NCBI GenBank assembly: GCA_009103225.1
Contig: RHPI01002533.1
Location: 1,369,186 to 1,433,185, forward strand
DNA length: 64,000 bases
Direction of reading: 5' to 3'
From: Chlorokybus atmophyticus
Taxonomy: Eukaryota; Streptophyta; Chlorokybophyceae; Chlorokybales; Chlorokybaceae
A program made the position numbers and the translations under genes. Under the pieces are notes generated by a model, which ran no database searches, was not told the DNA's origin, and saw nothing but the letters and a program-made list of their open reading frames with translations. This document shows positions 44,197 to 56,123 of the stretch, one piece after another. Positions within the stretch are counted from its first letter, which is position 1; each line of letters opens with the position of its first letter.

Positions 44197-44568
44197 ACAC
44201 CCTTGACGCCTCCTCTCATCGTAGCGCTTTTACTACGATGGCCTAATGGTTGTGACATTGGTATTTAAAGCTTGGGGCACATGTTTAACTGCCTGCCGTG
44301 TGCTGATGCTGATGGGCGGGGAAGGGCGACCATGTTTTTAATCATCCAATCGATGCGCCATCGGGAGTCCCACCGCGTGCGGTGGCGCGATGAGTCGCGT
44401 GGCTTTGATACCTTGCCGGTACGATGCCAATAGTCGTACCGGGACGGATAGGTCGCCGCGGGTCAATGCCGAGAGCAATGTTACGTGGTGAATGTTTTAA
44501 AATTTACACACCCTTGACGCCTCCCCTCATCGTAGCGCTTTTCTTGCGATGGCCTAGTGGTTGTGACA
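44197..44568. repeat. 61-bp direct repeat pair
   Basis: Copies 44197-44257 and 44508-44568, equal in length and nearly identical. Each contains TGGCCTA(A/G)TGG, which fits a Pol III A-box (TRGYNNARNNG). No clear B-box was found at tRNA spacing. Confidence 0.75.
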
Positions 44569-44930
44569 CCACCAACCTCTCCACACAACTCCAACCCCAA
44601 GCACACCCACGCCCAACACACCCACACTCCCACCCCACCCCACACCCCACAAGGGATGAGGGGGAGAGCCCCTTCAACAGCTACTAGTCAGACACCCCAC
44701 ACACAAGTGGCCCTTTTGTGGTGAACACACTCTGCTGAACCCTACTCAAGGTTGTTGATAAGTCTTTACATTACTTGATGCTCTCCCGACCTGGCACATA
44801 GGATGTCAAAGGCCATTTAGACCTTGTCACTGTATGCTGACTCATCGAAACAAGCCGACCTTGTCCAACACAAGACATATCCTATACAAGACATCAACCT
44901 CGGAAACATCAAACCACATTGGTTTTTCGT
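44569..44930 (-). repeat. LTR-like repeat, minus copy
   Basis: The reverse complement matches 3335-3600: gccacttgtgtgtggggtg, ggggctctccccctcatccc and the tgccaggtcgggagagc block. It is preceded by a C-rich stretch (44570-44650). Probably a solo or truncated LTR. Confidence 0.7.
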
Positions 44931-46524
44931 AAAAGTATCAATTCTACCTTGGATTCACAAACACAGGTTCTTCTAAAACGGTATTACTCGCAAATTGCCC
45001 ACCGGCATTGCAGCCTTGCAACTAATACAGTAATGGCAACTTTCACTATTTCATGGTACTACTTGTACATAGTATAGTTCCTGTGGTTTTCCAACATGGC
45101 TCAATCTCTATCCATAAACTTGTCACATCGTATAGCAACCCATAATACATTGGGGCAAAGGCCTCACGCATTTACCAGCTTTATGCTAGCCCTCATGAAT
45201 CCTTGTGTAGTTCATCACACCCCAGGCCATATACCAAGAGTAGACCTACATGAGAGCGCACGTTACAAGCACAACACATGCTTATGCTTGAATAATGTTT
45301 TGTTGACATTTTTTCCATAAATAACACAGACTTGCTTTTGTCAGCCTTATGGGCATGACAAGTTTGCTGCTGCTTGTATGCTGACAATGCAATAGATATC
45401 ATTATCGTAAAGACAAGAAGTTTACGCACTAGATGATTCCCAAAGTGACATCATCGTAATTTTTATCGAGCGCAACTGGTCATAAAACATTTTGCGGGCT
45501 AGAAGTTGGCTGCACGCGCCTTAAGTCAGTAGATTGCGTTGATTGAGTGGCAGAATTTGCTGTAAATCGTGCAATTTACGCGCATATAATTTAACATGAA
45601 TGACCCCTACACTTAACTCAACGAAGTGAATGATAATAAGAAAATAATTGGAAGACCACGTAAAGCTTTGGTCTCTACAGTATCACCAACTGTGTTTAAA
45701 GTATTGTAAGTGGCTACACATACATTAAAAAAGATAATCAGTCTTTTTTGTGGTGCTTAAGTGCACAAGGCATGCAGATGTTTGTAATCCCCTTACATAT
45801 CATCGCTGCAGCGGATAGTGACTCGTTGCCTACCTGCCATACCGCTTGCCGTCCTGCTGCAATCCCCTGCCATACCACGGTTCCGACGATTGCATCGGTG
45901 TGTACTAAACAATAAACCTCTCTTGCCGCAAGTGCATATGGTTTTATCTATACTGCATATGGTTTGTCACCATACTCAGCACACATGAAAGCAACACTCT
46001 TGGCCTGAAAACGTATTTGATAATGTTATGTTGTTTCAAGTACACATGTGGCAGTCAACACTATCATTTTATGTTGCGCATTTGTATTCCTTAATGATGC
46101 CTATGTGTGCCAATTTTTTGCGTAATTTTTATGGTGATCCATATGTTGAAGTCTAAATGAATATGCCACAATTTGCGTAGCCCGTCATATACAGTTTATC
46201 AATTTCCCGTGCACAATCGGTGCAAAGAGTGGCGCAAACTAGCTCGTGCATGCAGCCACATATAGATGTGACATATGTAATACTTAGAATGGACTTGATG
46301 TTTGATTTCTGTAATTGCAAAGGTTCAAACTCGCGTCACTCGTGTTGTGATTCGTCAGCGATCAGTACTATGCAGTGTACTCATAGGTATGAGATATACT
46401 TGCACATGGTTAACTTACCTGGGTGATGCATATTATAGATGGTAACTGGGCAATACATGAGACACGCCCAAATCAAAGCAGGCAGTAGCGGAGCAGCCAA
46501 TATCTAAAGAGGGGTACATCTTAT
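44931..46524. other. AT-rich intergenic region
   Basis: No gene, LTR or structured repeat recognised. It marks the boundary between the transposon-filled half and the genic half. Confidence 0.5.
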
Positions 46525-49387
46525 CTAAGCGTAGGCAAGGTCCGACTTCTTTGAGGACTTTGGCTTCAGTGCATCTACAACTGCGGATGACGGTATGCCT
46601 GATAGTTTCCCTGTGGGAGACGTGATTACCGTCACGTCTGCTGCATCTGGCACAAAGCGTGCTGCTGTCTCTGCTGAGGAAAACAGTGCAATGCTGAACA
46701 ACAAAGCAGATGGTCAGTAGTTAAAAAAGAAGACCACAACAGTCTAAGTTTAAGACAACAGCTTGTACCTTGGCACTCCTAGCGCCCTGGCTAGGTGAAG
46801 TACCGCTGTATTTGTGCTGACTACTATCTTGGAAGCGGCGACCAAAGCTGCCACCTGCACCATTATGCCAAAGTCAACAAATTGCTCGAGGCTTGCACAA
46901 GACAGCTGCTCTCACCAACAATACTGCAGCACATGACCATAAGAGCAACAAGGTGTTGACCTGGCTAAAGGAAGGGTTGGCAAACACTGTTGCTGACTCC
47001 GGGAGTCCAGCGGCGGCATCAGCCCGTGCAACAGGCACCACCACAGGTGCGCTGCATCAATTGTATCGACGCAAGATTTAAATGATGTAACCCTTACGCA
47101 AGAACTGTTGGACTCTAGCTTGCAGCCAAGTTTCACAACAGTATCTGACTGAGCCAGCGACACTAAAGTGACTCCGTCGTGTACACACCTTATTTGCTCG
47201 ATGATGGACGACCATGCTGCAACTGGCAGCAGGTTGTCATTGTCGCCAAGCATGGCCAGGGATGTCTGTGGGGATGACGCAAGACCGTGGACCAGTATGT
47301 AACTCTTCTTTGTGATGTTCTTGTCCGCCAAAGCCTGAAGGATATCAAGCATCAGACTGTCATAACAGTCCCATGCACTTGTCAAACAACGAGGGTGACT
47401 ATCTGAACGGTCATACAATGCCAGCACGCAGATCACATGCGGCCTACCTTTTCTGCCCAGCCTTGACTCTTTTCTGAAACTGCTGCCTTCAAGGTGGGAA
47501 CCTTGGCATTCAAGCCTTGCTCGATCAGAGAGTCAAACCTACCAAGTAAAAATCAATGCAAAGCAATTGAAGAGTAAACAAGCCATGTACAATATTGAAC
47601 AGCATAGGGCAGTCTGTGTCCGTCTGTTTGCATACAGCCAAGAAATTACAGTAAGGCAACTTACGCGGTAGCACCAATCGAGAAGATGTCTGAAGAAGGC
47701 GCAATGACGCCTCTTGAGAACAGCCTGGCCATTGAACCAGAACCATCAGGCCTGACATACATGAGCTTATCCCGGACGCCTGCCATGGTGAGAAAGGCGG
47801 ATATGCCTAGACCACCAGCACGTCCAGATACTGCTTTGCCATAGCAATAGCTCTGCCGACATCACAATGCGTTTAGTGTCAACATCGACCACTCGATTGC
47901 CAATTATAAACGGAAGTTGCATGCTGGAAAAACAGACTCACCTTCAGCTTGCCCACCATATCCATGTAGTCATCAGGTGTGACCCCGTCCATGTCAAAAG
48001 GCCATACGCGCCCGACATACGGGCAGAGATCGTAAGCGGGCTTGGCTTCGGGTGGGCAGACAACATCAATCCTGGCCTCTGGGTTTTGCTCTTTCAGCAC
48101 CTGCCAGCAGTCCGCATATCATGGCATAGGTAGTGCTTGTTGTACACTGATTGACTGGCAAGGAAAAATTGTGCAACTGGTAGTGTGCTCCTGCATAAGC
48201 TGTGCACAACATGCAGTACAATTACACAGGACGAGCCCAATCATACCTCAAGCACTGGAAAGAATAGCAACTGCTCGCCAATCCCTCCGGCTGTCACTGT
48301 CAAAACACTGCGCACGCAGCACTTGATTCAGTGCATCTGTTCAAGCACAACCTCCACAAGAACATCAAGAAGCTGCATTGGTTGTGTAAAGGCAGTCTGT
48401 GCTGCGGTATGGCTGAATAGTGAGCACCTGATCCCACAACAACGCCACAACAAGGCAGCCGCATCCACTTGAATGCATGTGTGCTGCAACAAATTAACGC
48501 AACGAGGTACATGTGGCGTGCAATTACTTTTGTGAGTCGCCTCTAAGGTAAACTCCCAGGGTTGCTAGCTCAGGGTTGTACATCTGAGGGAAATCCAGGT
48601 ACCCAGTGCCATCGTTCGACCGCTGCAGACCCTCAAGCGCTGCTGGTTGTTTCTCCACCTGCAAACTCGCTGCTGTCAACAAGCGTGTCTAATGACAGAA
48701 TGCAGCAAGAATCCTAACTTTGAGGTGTTTAAATCTTGCCCAACATTTCAATCTTGATGCTCTCCATGATAACAATAAAAACTAGCCAAACATGCACCAC
48801 TCCACAATGACACCAACAACGACCAGCCAGATATGCACCATAACGCGCTGCTGACTCATCACCGGTGTCAGCATGCAACTTCACAGCTGGCCGAGCTCAG
48901 TAGTTCAAGGTCGCATTGCCTGTGCGGACCGTGTCCAATCCTGTGCAAGTCCGCATTATGTCAAGCGGACTTGGACAGGGTTGTATACAAGTTAGCTTAG
49001 GAAAATACGGACTTGTACACAGTCCTGTACAGTCTTGTACAAGTGTGTTCAGGGTTTGTGTACAAGTTCGTTGGAGACCCAGTTGAAGCAAGCTCCCAAA
49101 ACTATGTAAACATTTTAAAATTGCTATAACACCAGCTTCAACGGCCACGTGGTTGCACTCGCCTTCTGCAGCTTGGCATCCTCGCCGCTTGAGCTCTCGG
49201 CACTGGCGAATGTGACCAGACGAGCGCCCTGCCGCCGCTTGCTCGCGGCAGCATTAGGGTGTGCAATGTGCGAGCCGGGTGCAAGCGAGCCCGCCTTTGC
49301 AGAGCGGCAGCAAGCCACGGGTCTTCCCAGCCCCTTCCATGTGGTCACCGCCGCCGCCGCCATCGCCGCCGCCCCGCCATGCGACAT
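46525..49387 (-). CDS. Plastid-type GT9/heptosyltransferase-like protein
   Basis: Ten exons (minus): 49387-49133, 48658-48528, 48307-48247, 48100-47942, 47852-47665, 47538-47448, 47334-47189, 47051-46961, 46854-46769, 46693-46525; 458 aa, stop TAG. All introns are GT-AG and every phase agrees, which strongly supports the model. The first about 70 residues (MSHGGAAAMAAAAVTTWKG, then Ala/Ser/Arg-rich) look like a plastid transit peptide. The body has the GT9 plan: VTAGGIGEQLLFFPVLE near the start, ARIDVVCPPEAKPAYDL, YILVHGLASSPQTSL, and the nucleotide-sugar site KIVVSTNTAVLHLARALGVP, then ALFSSAETAARFVPDA. Bacterial relatives transfer heptose to LPS; a plastid substrate is unknown and the domain may have another role. 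ATG 49363 is an alternative start. Confidence 0.85.
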
Positions 49388-49612
49388 CGCCGCCCGCCAC
49401 TATGGTTTGTCAAACGGCCGTTTCGGGAGCTGAACGACCGAGCCACCCAGTCAACTAACGGCGTCGCGCAGCCCGTCCGCCGCACGATCCGCGGTTAGAA
49501 AGGGCTGAGCCGGCGCTTGATAGCGGTTAGCTGGCAGGATGCCCGGTCAGATTAACGGACACAAGGCGTAGGGTTTGAAGTCAGCGAGGTGAGGGAAAGC
49601 AGCGGATAAGGC

Positions 49613-51031
49613 TGTGGAGTTGTTCGCCGAGAGACACTGGGCCATCGTTGAAGGCGAGCATGAGGATGAGAAGCTGAGTTCAGCAGCAGCTGCTGCTTCC
49701 TCTGTGCATGGCGTACAAGGTCAGGAGGCAACCAACAGACCGGCCAGAAGAAAGGCTGGTAGTGGAGGGAGGGTACAGGGAAGGGGTGTGGTGCATGTCT
49801 CATGCAATGCAATCTCTCATATGCGTGCAATGCTGTGATGTCCACCTGAGAACTCGACTGTGATGTTGTCAGTCTTCGGTGCGCGGGCATTATGTCCTAA
49901 CTGTGGAAGAGGCGCGTTGCGTGCAGCAATACTGGCAAAAGACGAGCCTCACCTTTGATACCGCCACAGGTGTTTGCGGATCACCCTGTGGTTGCTGCCT
50001 GGATGGTACGGACCTTTGCAGGCACTGCACGTCCTTCCCGAGCTTTGCTATCGCAGCAGCGGCCAATGGCAACAGGTAGTGTGCATATACTCAGTTGTGC
50101 TTTATCCTTGCGTTATGTGAACCGACTGTACCAGTGTTGGTAAATGCGGTCGGACGCTTTGCAGCACGCGTCTCACGGTTGATACCATGCCAACTGCCGT
50201 GCCCGCCAGCACACGTGTTACCCAGGTGGGACTCCGCCAATGGATGGTACGCCCCTGAGGCAAGGCAAGCAGAGCGCAACATCTGCATTCGTCGAACAGC
50301 AGGTGGCTGCTCCGCCCACCTCCCGGCAAATGCAATATGAAATTGCAAGTACGTGTTTGGCGAAGTCCTGCCGGCATCTATTGTTATTGGTATGTCGTAT
50401 GTTGACCACAACCGCACAGTGTGCAGATCAGCGCTTGATTGTCAAGTTCTTATTCATGCAGGAGCGGAAGCACATTGAGATTGACGAGCTCACAATTGCC
50501 TAAAGAGAACTTTGACCCGCATTGCATGGATCCCGCGGACTACTACGACGCACTCGGTATGTCCCTCAATCGCCTTGACTGCATGCACAGCTTTGGATGA
50601 GCTTTGGGGCTGTTGCGGGGAGAACATAAGGACCAAGACAAGGTTGCTCATGAGAGTGAGCAGTTGTTAACACTCTGAGACTTAGCTGGGCTGTGCAGCG
50701 GCCATCCTGCTGAGCATCAGCGACTGCTGAGGTTCTACTGATGAACTATGGTCCAGTGCTCGTTACGCAGTACTTTCACTCTGGATGTGCCATCTCTTGA
50801 CAACCAATAGTGTATCCAAGTGTGTGCAATGGCATAGCTCACTAGTTACTTACAGTCATTGCTTGGCAGCTGCCAGGCAGCGAAACGAAAGGCTGGGCGC
50901 AAGGAAGCACAGCCCAAGCCGGATGAGTTCGTTCAAGGTGATGTCCAGCGCATGGCTGTGGGCGACATGCGCGTGACGCTCTATGGCGCAGAGAGACGGC
51001 CTGGTGTCTCGGCATGCCCCGAGTTGCAGCA
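49613..51031 (+). other. Candidate multi-exon gene, unidentified
   Basis: Plus-strand open segments with coding-like composition and splice-like edges: AVELFAERHWAIVEGEHEDE (49607-49720), either CPNCGRGALRAAILAKDEPH or VFADHPVVAAWMVRTFAG (49880-50075), MDGTPLRQGKQSATSAFVEQ (50240-50348), LPKENFDPHCMDPADYYDAL (50460-50555) and a lysine-rich last segment KRKAGRKEAQPKPDEFVQGD ending ELQH at TGA 51029-51031. Joining phases are not unique and no family is recognised. It would be divergent from the glycosyltransferase gene, with about 220 bp between. Confidence 0.35.
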
Positions 51032-51099
51032 TTGACAGGTGCGTGTGCAGGGGGCCAAGAGCACATATCTTCGGCGCTGCACGGTCTTGCATCACGTAC

Positions 51100-52700
51100 T
51101 TTGTTGTCAAGGAATTTGAGCCAACCTGTTCAGGTGACTAAGAAGTCATGGCTGTCACTGCAGCTCTTTGAGGGTCCGCGGCAGGTGACACGGTTGCAGC
51201 TGGCGCCAAAGCAGCGGTTGCTGCCAGCAAGTGGGACAAGGTAGCGCTCAAGACTTGATCAGTTGCACACATGGTGCACTCGTCCACCGTGCTTAACAAG
51301 GTCAGCAGATTCGCGTTGATTGTCATCATGTTGGGTTGAGAGCTCAAGCCCGCCACTTCCTGCAGGCGCTCCGGCAGCATGTGTGTTACGCGCAACTAAC
51401 CAATGGCATTCAGTACCTTGGAGTTGAGTTGATCAAGCTTACAACCTGGCAATTGCGGGGTCGTCAACGGCACTAGTTGCTGGTGTGGGGCAGTAGTTCG
51501 TTGTTGTGAATGATGTATTCCTTTTGCTTTTGCAAAGCGTCTGCTAGTAAAAATGAAATAACTACAGGTCACTGCAAAGTGGCGGATAGGCAAGCACTTA
51601 CATGCAGCGACATGATGGTGCCTTTTGGTAATATGAGGCATGATGAAAATTTGAAAACAAATGGTGACTGATATTATATGGTACTATTTTCATTACTTGT
51701 TGAAGATGTATGATTTTAGTAATTGAAGCAATAATGTGATTGTTTAATCAGTATAAAAGCAACAATATTGTCAGATTATGCATGCTTATCCGCAACAATC
51801 AATCACAGGTGCTTACACGAATATACACGCCACAAGCTGATATATGAATGCATTAGCTCCAAGCATTATGAATTTAAGTTTTAAGTTAAGTTTCGTATTG
51901 TCTACTTCTGTTGCCACCTCGCATAGTTTGCAAGCTAAGTTATAGTAAGCAATGTTTTCTCGCACTTTTACTTAAACCCATTTCCCGTTGCAAAAAACCT
52001 GTTACCTTGCTCGGTAAGACATGTTCCTTTGAAACTGTGCCACATGCGGCATTGTTTTTCATCTTGCTCCCCTCTTGTTGCACTGTTCTTAAAGAGAATA
52101 CGACTCAATTCGACTAACCTCACAATTGCTATCCGCTCTTAAGCGCGCAATCTCTCTGAGTCGTTGCACTTGTGCGTGTACAAGCCCAATAATGGCAGCA
52201 ATGCTGAATCCAATATTTATCCGATCATTGTACCCACAGGATGTTAATGCGCTGATCCGCTGTGCTCTTTGATGCAACATCAAGAGGGAGGGTCCTCATG
52301 CCATCAAGCGAGGGAACAACATGTCAGCAACTGCAAATTATCTGCATAAATTACTTCAGCATTATCTGCATTATCTGCATAAATTACTTCAGCATTTTAC
52401 GTGCTTTTACATTTCTTTATCATTAACAACAAGATGAGCTTCGCGTACTGGAGGCGTATTGCTTACGGGGCAAAGTGTGTGTGGCGTCGTATGGAAGACT
52501 AGTGATTCAATTGGTCATATCAAGCACTACAGCATTGAAGACTGTCTCATCAGCATAACATAAGAGCTATATTACTCATATAAGGCCGGTTGATCACTAT
52601 TGTCGGTGCGGATTGCTGCGTGGTGCTGAGTGTTGGCAGTTGATGGGGGGGGGGCGACAACACTGAACTTTTGTTAACTGATTACCTTGTGAAAAGCTAG
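51100..52700. other. Intergenic, AT-rich
   Basis: No gene found. A 24-bp unit (atctgcataaattacttcagcatt) occurs twice at about 52338-52396. Confidence 0.5.
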
Positions 52701-53399
52701 ACATGTCTGACAGTAGCAGTGGTGTTGCGCTATCATGTACGCAGCATAGCCGTTTCAAGCGCACACTGACAATGACAATAAAGTGTCATAGCATTGACGC
52801 TAGGCGCACGGGGCATGCGTACCAGTTGACCGTGATCGCAATCCTGTTTCAGCAGCGAGGCGTCTCTGCACAAGCAGCAGAGCACTTTCAGTTACACGCC
52901 TTATTGTTGCCGGTTGCCCGTATGCAATTCCCGCATGCTCGCTGATGCGGACTGAAGTTTGGTGGGACTTTGATGATCTGTGAAGATGAGGTGCAGCTTT
53001 TAGAGTATAAAGAGCGAGTTGCAGCAAAGCCCAGATCAGCTAACCAACAAAGCTTCGCACGCCTGTTTGATTGTGCTGTTGTGCAGCTGCACTGTTGCGA
53101 GCTTGTGGCCAGGTACGCAGCTACACACCCGTGTCTCACCCGCCGCGCTGGTCGTCGTCGTCGTCGACTCCCAGCGCAGCGCAGCGCAGCAAGCGAGTGC
53201 CCGCCGTCGTCGCTCAGCCGCTCAGCTGCCTGCTTCCCCCGCCTCCTCCTCGTTGTCCTCGCCTGTGCTTGCCGCGCAGAAAAGTAGCAGCTGCTAGGCA
53301 GCAACCTGACAAGTCGTTAGTGTCGACCCGACGACGACGACGGCGGCGGTGGCGGTGGCGGCGGCGTCGAGGAGGAGGCCCGTCTTGCAATCTATCGCT

Positions 53400-53863
53400 A
53401 TGCTGCAGCTGCAGGACGCCTGCGCCACGTCCTTGGCCGCTGCTGGTCTGCGGTGCCAGCGGAGACGGACACTCCCCTCTCCGCCCTCGCGACGGCGCCC
53501 GACGTGTGCGTGCGCGGCTGCGTCCGCGCCTCCGTGTGCGTCCGTGGGTGCGGCGGCGGCGTCGACAACCGAGGCGGCGGGCTGCGCGTTGCGCGTCCAA
53601 GCTCTAGAGGTACGCACGGATGACCATGACGAGGTTGTGGTAGTGGGTGTGTTGCTGAGTGTGTGGGCGTGTGTGTTGCGCAGAAGAACTGTCCTTGTCC
53701 CGTGTGCGTGGGTCGCGGCAAGGTGATCTGCAAGATGTGCCGGGGCTCGGGGCAGACGGGAACGCCAGCGCCGGACAGGCGACACGTGCCATGCGAGGGA
53801 TGCTTCGGATCGGGGAAAATCACATGCATACGATGCGCAGGACAGGGGTTCGTCTTCCCATGA
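53400..53863 (+). CDS. BSD2-type plastid zinc-finger chaperone
   Basis: Two exons, 53400-53609 and 53684-53863, phase 0, 129 aa, stop TGA. The Arg/Ala/Ser-rich first exon (MLQLQDACATSLAAAGLRCQ) resembles a transit peptide. Exon 2 is a DnaJ-type zinc domain without a J domain, with four CxxCxGxG motifs: CPVCVGRG, CKMCRGSG, CEGCFGSG, CIRCAGQG. In land plants BSD2 holds Rubisco large subunits during assembly, and related proteins act in photosystem assembly; which of these roles applies cannot be told. An open frame extends upstream of 53400 without another ATG before a CG-rich triplet run, so the start is the first clear ATG. Confidence 0.88.
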
Positions 53864-54397
53864 GAGAGCGATGGAGGCATCGACTCAACTCAACCACACC
53901 GCACACAGCACGACCCATGTACAGCAGCCCTCCCCTGACACTACCGTAGTGTAGTGCGTAGCACAATAACCCCTTTCTCAGTCTCAAGGAGTACAAGAGA
54001 TGGTATGCTCTCGTGTTCTACGCATGCGCACTTGGTTGAGGATCACTAGAATAGGGCGCATCCACCATGATGTGTAGGCACAGCAAGTAGTGGCCGCAGA
54101 TGCACATGCTATCAATGCATGTTGTTCGACCATGACACCACACAGGTGTGTATTACCATCATCAGTGCACAGTGTCTGGGGTAGTGTTGTGCTAGATGCA
54201 GAAGCTGTTTAGCCCTAGTTAAGCGCCTTAAGGATGTTAGCTGCCTGCTGTACAAACAATTCGCCACATCATTGTGTGTGAACAATGTATTGAGTGCCGT
54301 GGTTGGTACTATGCATGGCAATTGCACTCCGCATGTTTATACACATGCAACAAGGTACTTGCGTGTCAGCGCCACAGCATGTCCACTACTACAACTC
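53864..54397. other. Intergenic between convergent genes
   Basis: 3' flanks of the BSD2-like and coiled-coil genes. Nothing else was recognised. Confidence 0.5.
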
Positions 54398-56123
54398 TCA
54401 ACTACTCTCATTCGAAGTGGCTGTGGCGAAACTACTATTACTACGGTGGCGCATGGCCAGCAGCGAGTCCAGGCCAAGCTCATCCAATTCATCATCGTTG
54501 TCCACCATTGGCGGTGGCATTGCATTGGCGGTTGCGGATGGAGAAGAGAACAGGCTCATGGGTTGATGGTCGGCAAACGGTGCCGTGTTGTTAATGGTGG
54601 TGGCAGCGGCAGCAGGGGCGATGCTTGCGCGATTGAGGGCTTCCTGCAGCGCCGTGATCTCGTCCTGCTTGCGCTGGATCTCCTCGCCGCGCTGCGTGAG
54701 CTCCTTCGTGTGGATCTTAAACACCTCTGACCAAGCAGCAACAGGACAGACAGTGGTGTGTCAAGAGGCCAGTCTGGCGGGGTGGTGGGGGCCATACAAG
54801 CTGAAAAGAGAGAGAGAGGTGGCGTACCGCTGGTGGATTCAAGCTGTTTTTCAAGGTCTGCAGCATGCTCTTCGGCCTTGCGTTGCGCAAACTGCGCCTC
54901 CTGGCGCTCCTATCACATGCGCATGCAACCACCGACCCAAGTCATCACAAACGTCGTGAGAGGAAGTTCTCAGGCAAAGATCATGCATGCTGTCTGGTCA
55001 ACAACCCACACTGATGGTCGCAATCGTGCTTGCTCTTGTAACATACCCTGCGCGCGACCTGCGCAGCGGCCAGCGCCTCGTCTAGCTCTCTGCCCAGCAC
55101 GTCCACCTTACGCTCCAGCTCCTGAACACACCAACAGCATCAAGCAGCAACCAAAATACAGCCCCTACCCTGCAATATGCAAACAGAGCGTGCAGAGTAT
55201 CTCCCCCCCCCCCCCCCCCCCTCCCTTCCCCACAGAACGTACTCAAATGCACAAACAGTCCGTATGGGACTGATTACGGGCATGCTGTGACAGTGCACAC
55301 AGGCCAAACCCTCCATGCAAAGTAGAGAGGCAGTAAACGTGCATGCATGTGAGCTGAGATAGTGCAAGCAGTTTCCTGGGTTAGGGTTAGCCTGCCCCTT
55401 ACCCTAATCTTGCGTGCGAGGTCTGCGGCGGTGCGTTCTTTGGCATATCGTCCCTCTTCCAAGTAGACCGCGCCCTCCATCACACGCTGCAACCTCTGAA
55501 ACGCGCGCGACATCTGCACGGGCATCGTTCTCAGCTCGCGTGGAGCACACGAAAGCTTGCGATAACTTGTACGCTTGAGGAAGCCATGAGGCAAAGAGCA
55601 ATATGGCAACTGTGCAGGATTTACGCACACCACAAAACTGTGGCTTGCAAAGTAGCAGCATGCTTCATGCATGACGAGTCATACGGAAACGCCTCACTGT
55701 TGTGCGATTGCATGCAATGCTTGGTTAAAGGAGGCAGACGCACCTCTTCCACATTGTCGACGGCGTCGTGCCACCGCTCGCTGCTGAAGCCTTCGCTGCC
55801 CGCCGCCGCGCAGGCGTTGTGGGCAGGCTGCTGAGGCTGTCTGAGGCTGTTCGCGTTGGCATGCTGCTGCGTGGGGCGGTAGTCCTGGGAGATTGACGAC
55901 GACGGCGATGGGCCGCCTGCGTCGCTGCCGCCGCCGCCGCCGCCGCCGGGAGCTGTGTATAAAAACTGCGCCGACCACAACAGTCAAGTAAACATGACGA
56001 TGCTGGCGGCTGATCACACAGGACAATTCTCACCCTAAATCCTGGGTCAGTGGATGGGATGGCGGCACCGCTGCCGCTGGCACTGCGACGATGATTGGGC
56101 CTGGCCGCCGCCGTCCCCGCCAT
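54398..56123 (-). CDS. Coiled-coil protein of unknown function
   Basis: Six exons (minus): 56123-56034, 55965-55744, 55513-55403, 55121-55047, 54909-54828, 54726-54398; 302 aa, stop TGA, all GT-AG with matching phases. Residues 1-95 are low complexity (glycine run, SSSISQDYRPTQQHANANSL). From about residue 95 (SERWHDAVDNVEE) to 220 there is a continuous heptad-like helix: KERTAADLARKIRELERKVD, AQRKAEEHAADLEKQLEST, ELTQRGEEIQRKQDEITALQ. The C-terminus has an acidic patch (DNDDELDELGLDSLLAM) and a serine-rich end. I recognise no family. The acidic LDxLL-like tail after a coiled coil hints at an adaptor or binding role, but that is speculation. Confidence 0.85.
55202..55223. repeat. Oligo-C tract in intron
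   Basis: About 20 Cs within intron 3 of the coiled-coil gene. Confidence 0.9.

Noticed and set aside
46538-46720. Plus-strand ORF-like stretch (DFFEDFGFSASTTADDG)
   Set aside because: It is the complement of the last exon of the minus-strand GT9 gene, whose splice phases fit perfectly.
52703-52945. 80-codon ORF from 52703
   Set aside because: No splice partners, no domain and average composition; not enough to call a gene.
53071-53607. Arginine-rich frame over the BSD2-like exon 1
   Set aside because: It is another frame of the same GC-rich DNA; only the frame ending at the 53609 donor joins exon 2 in phase.
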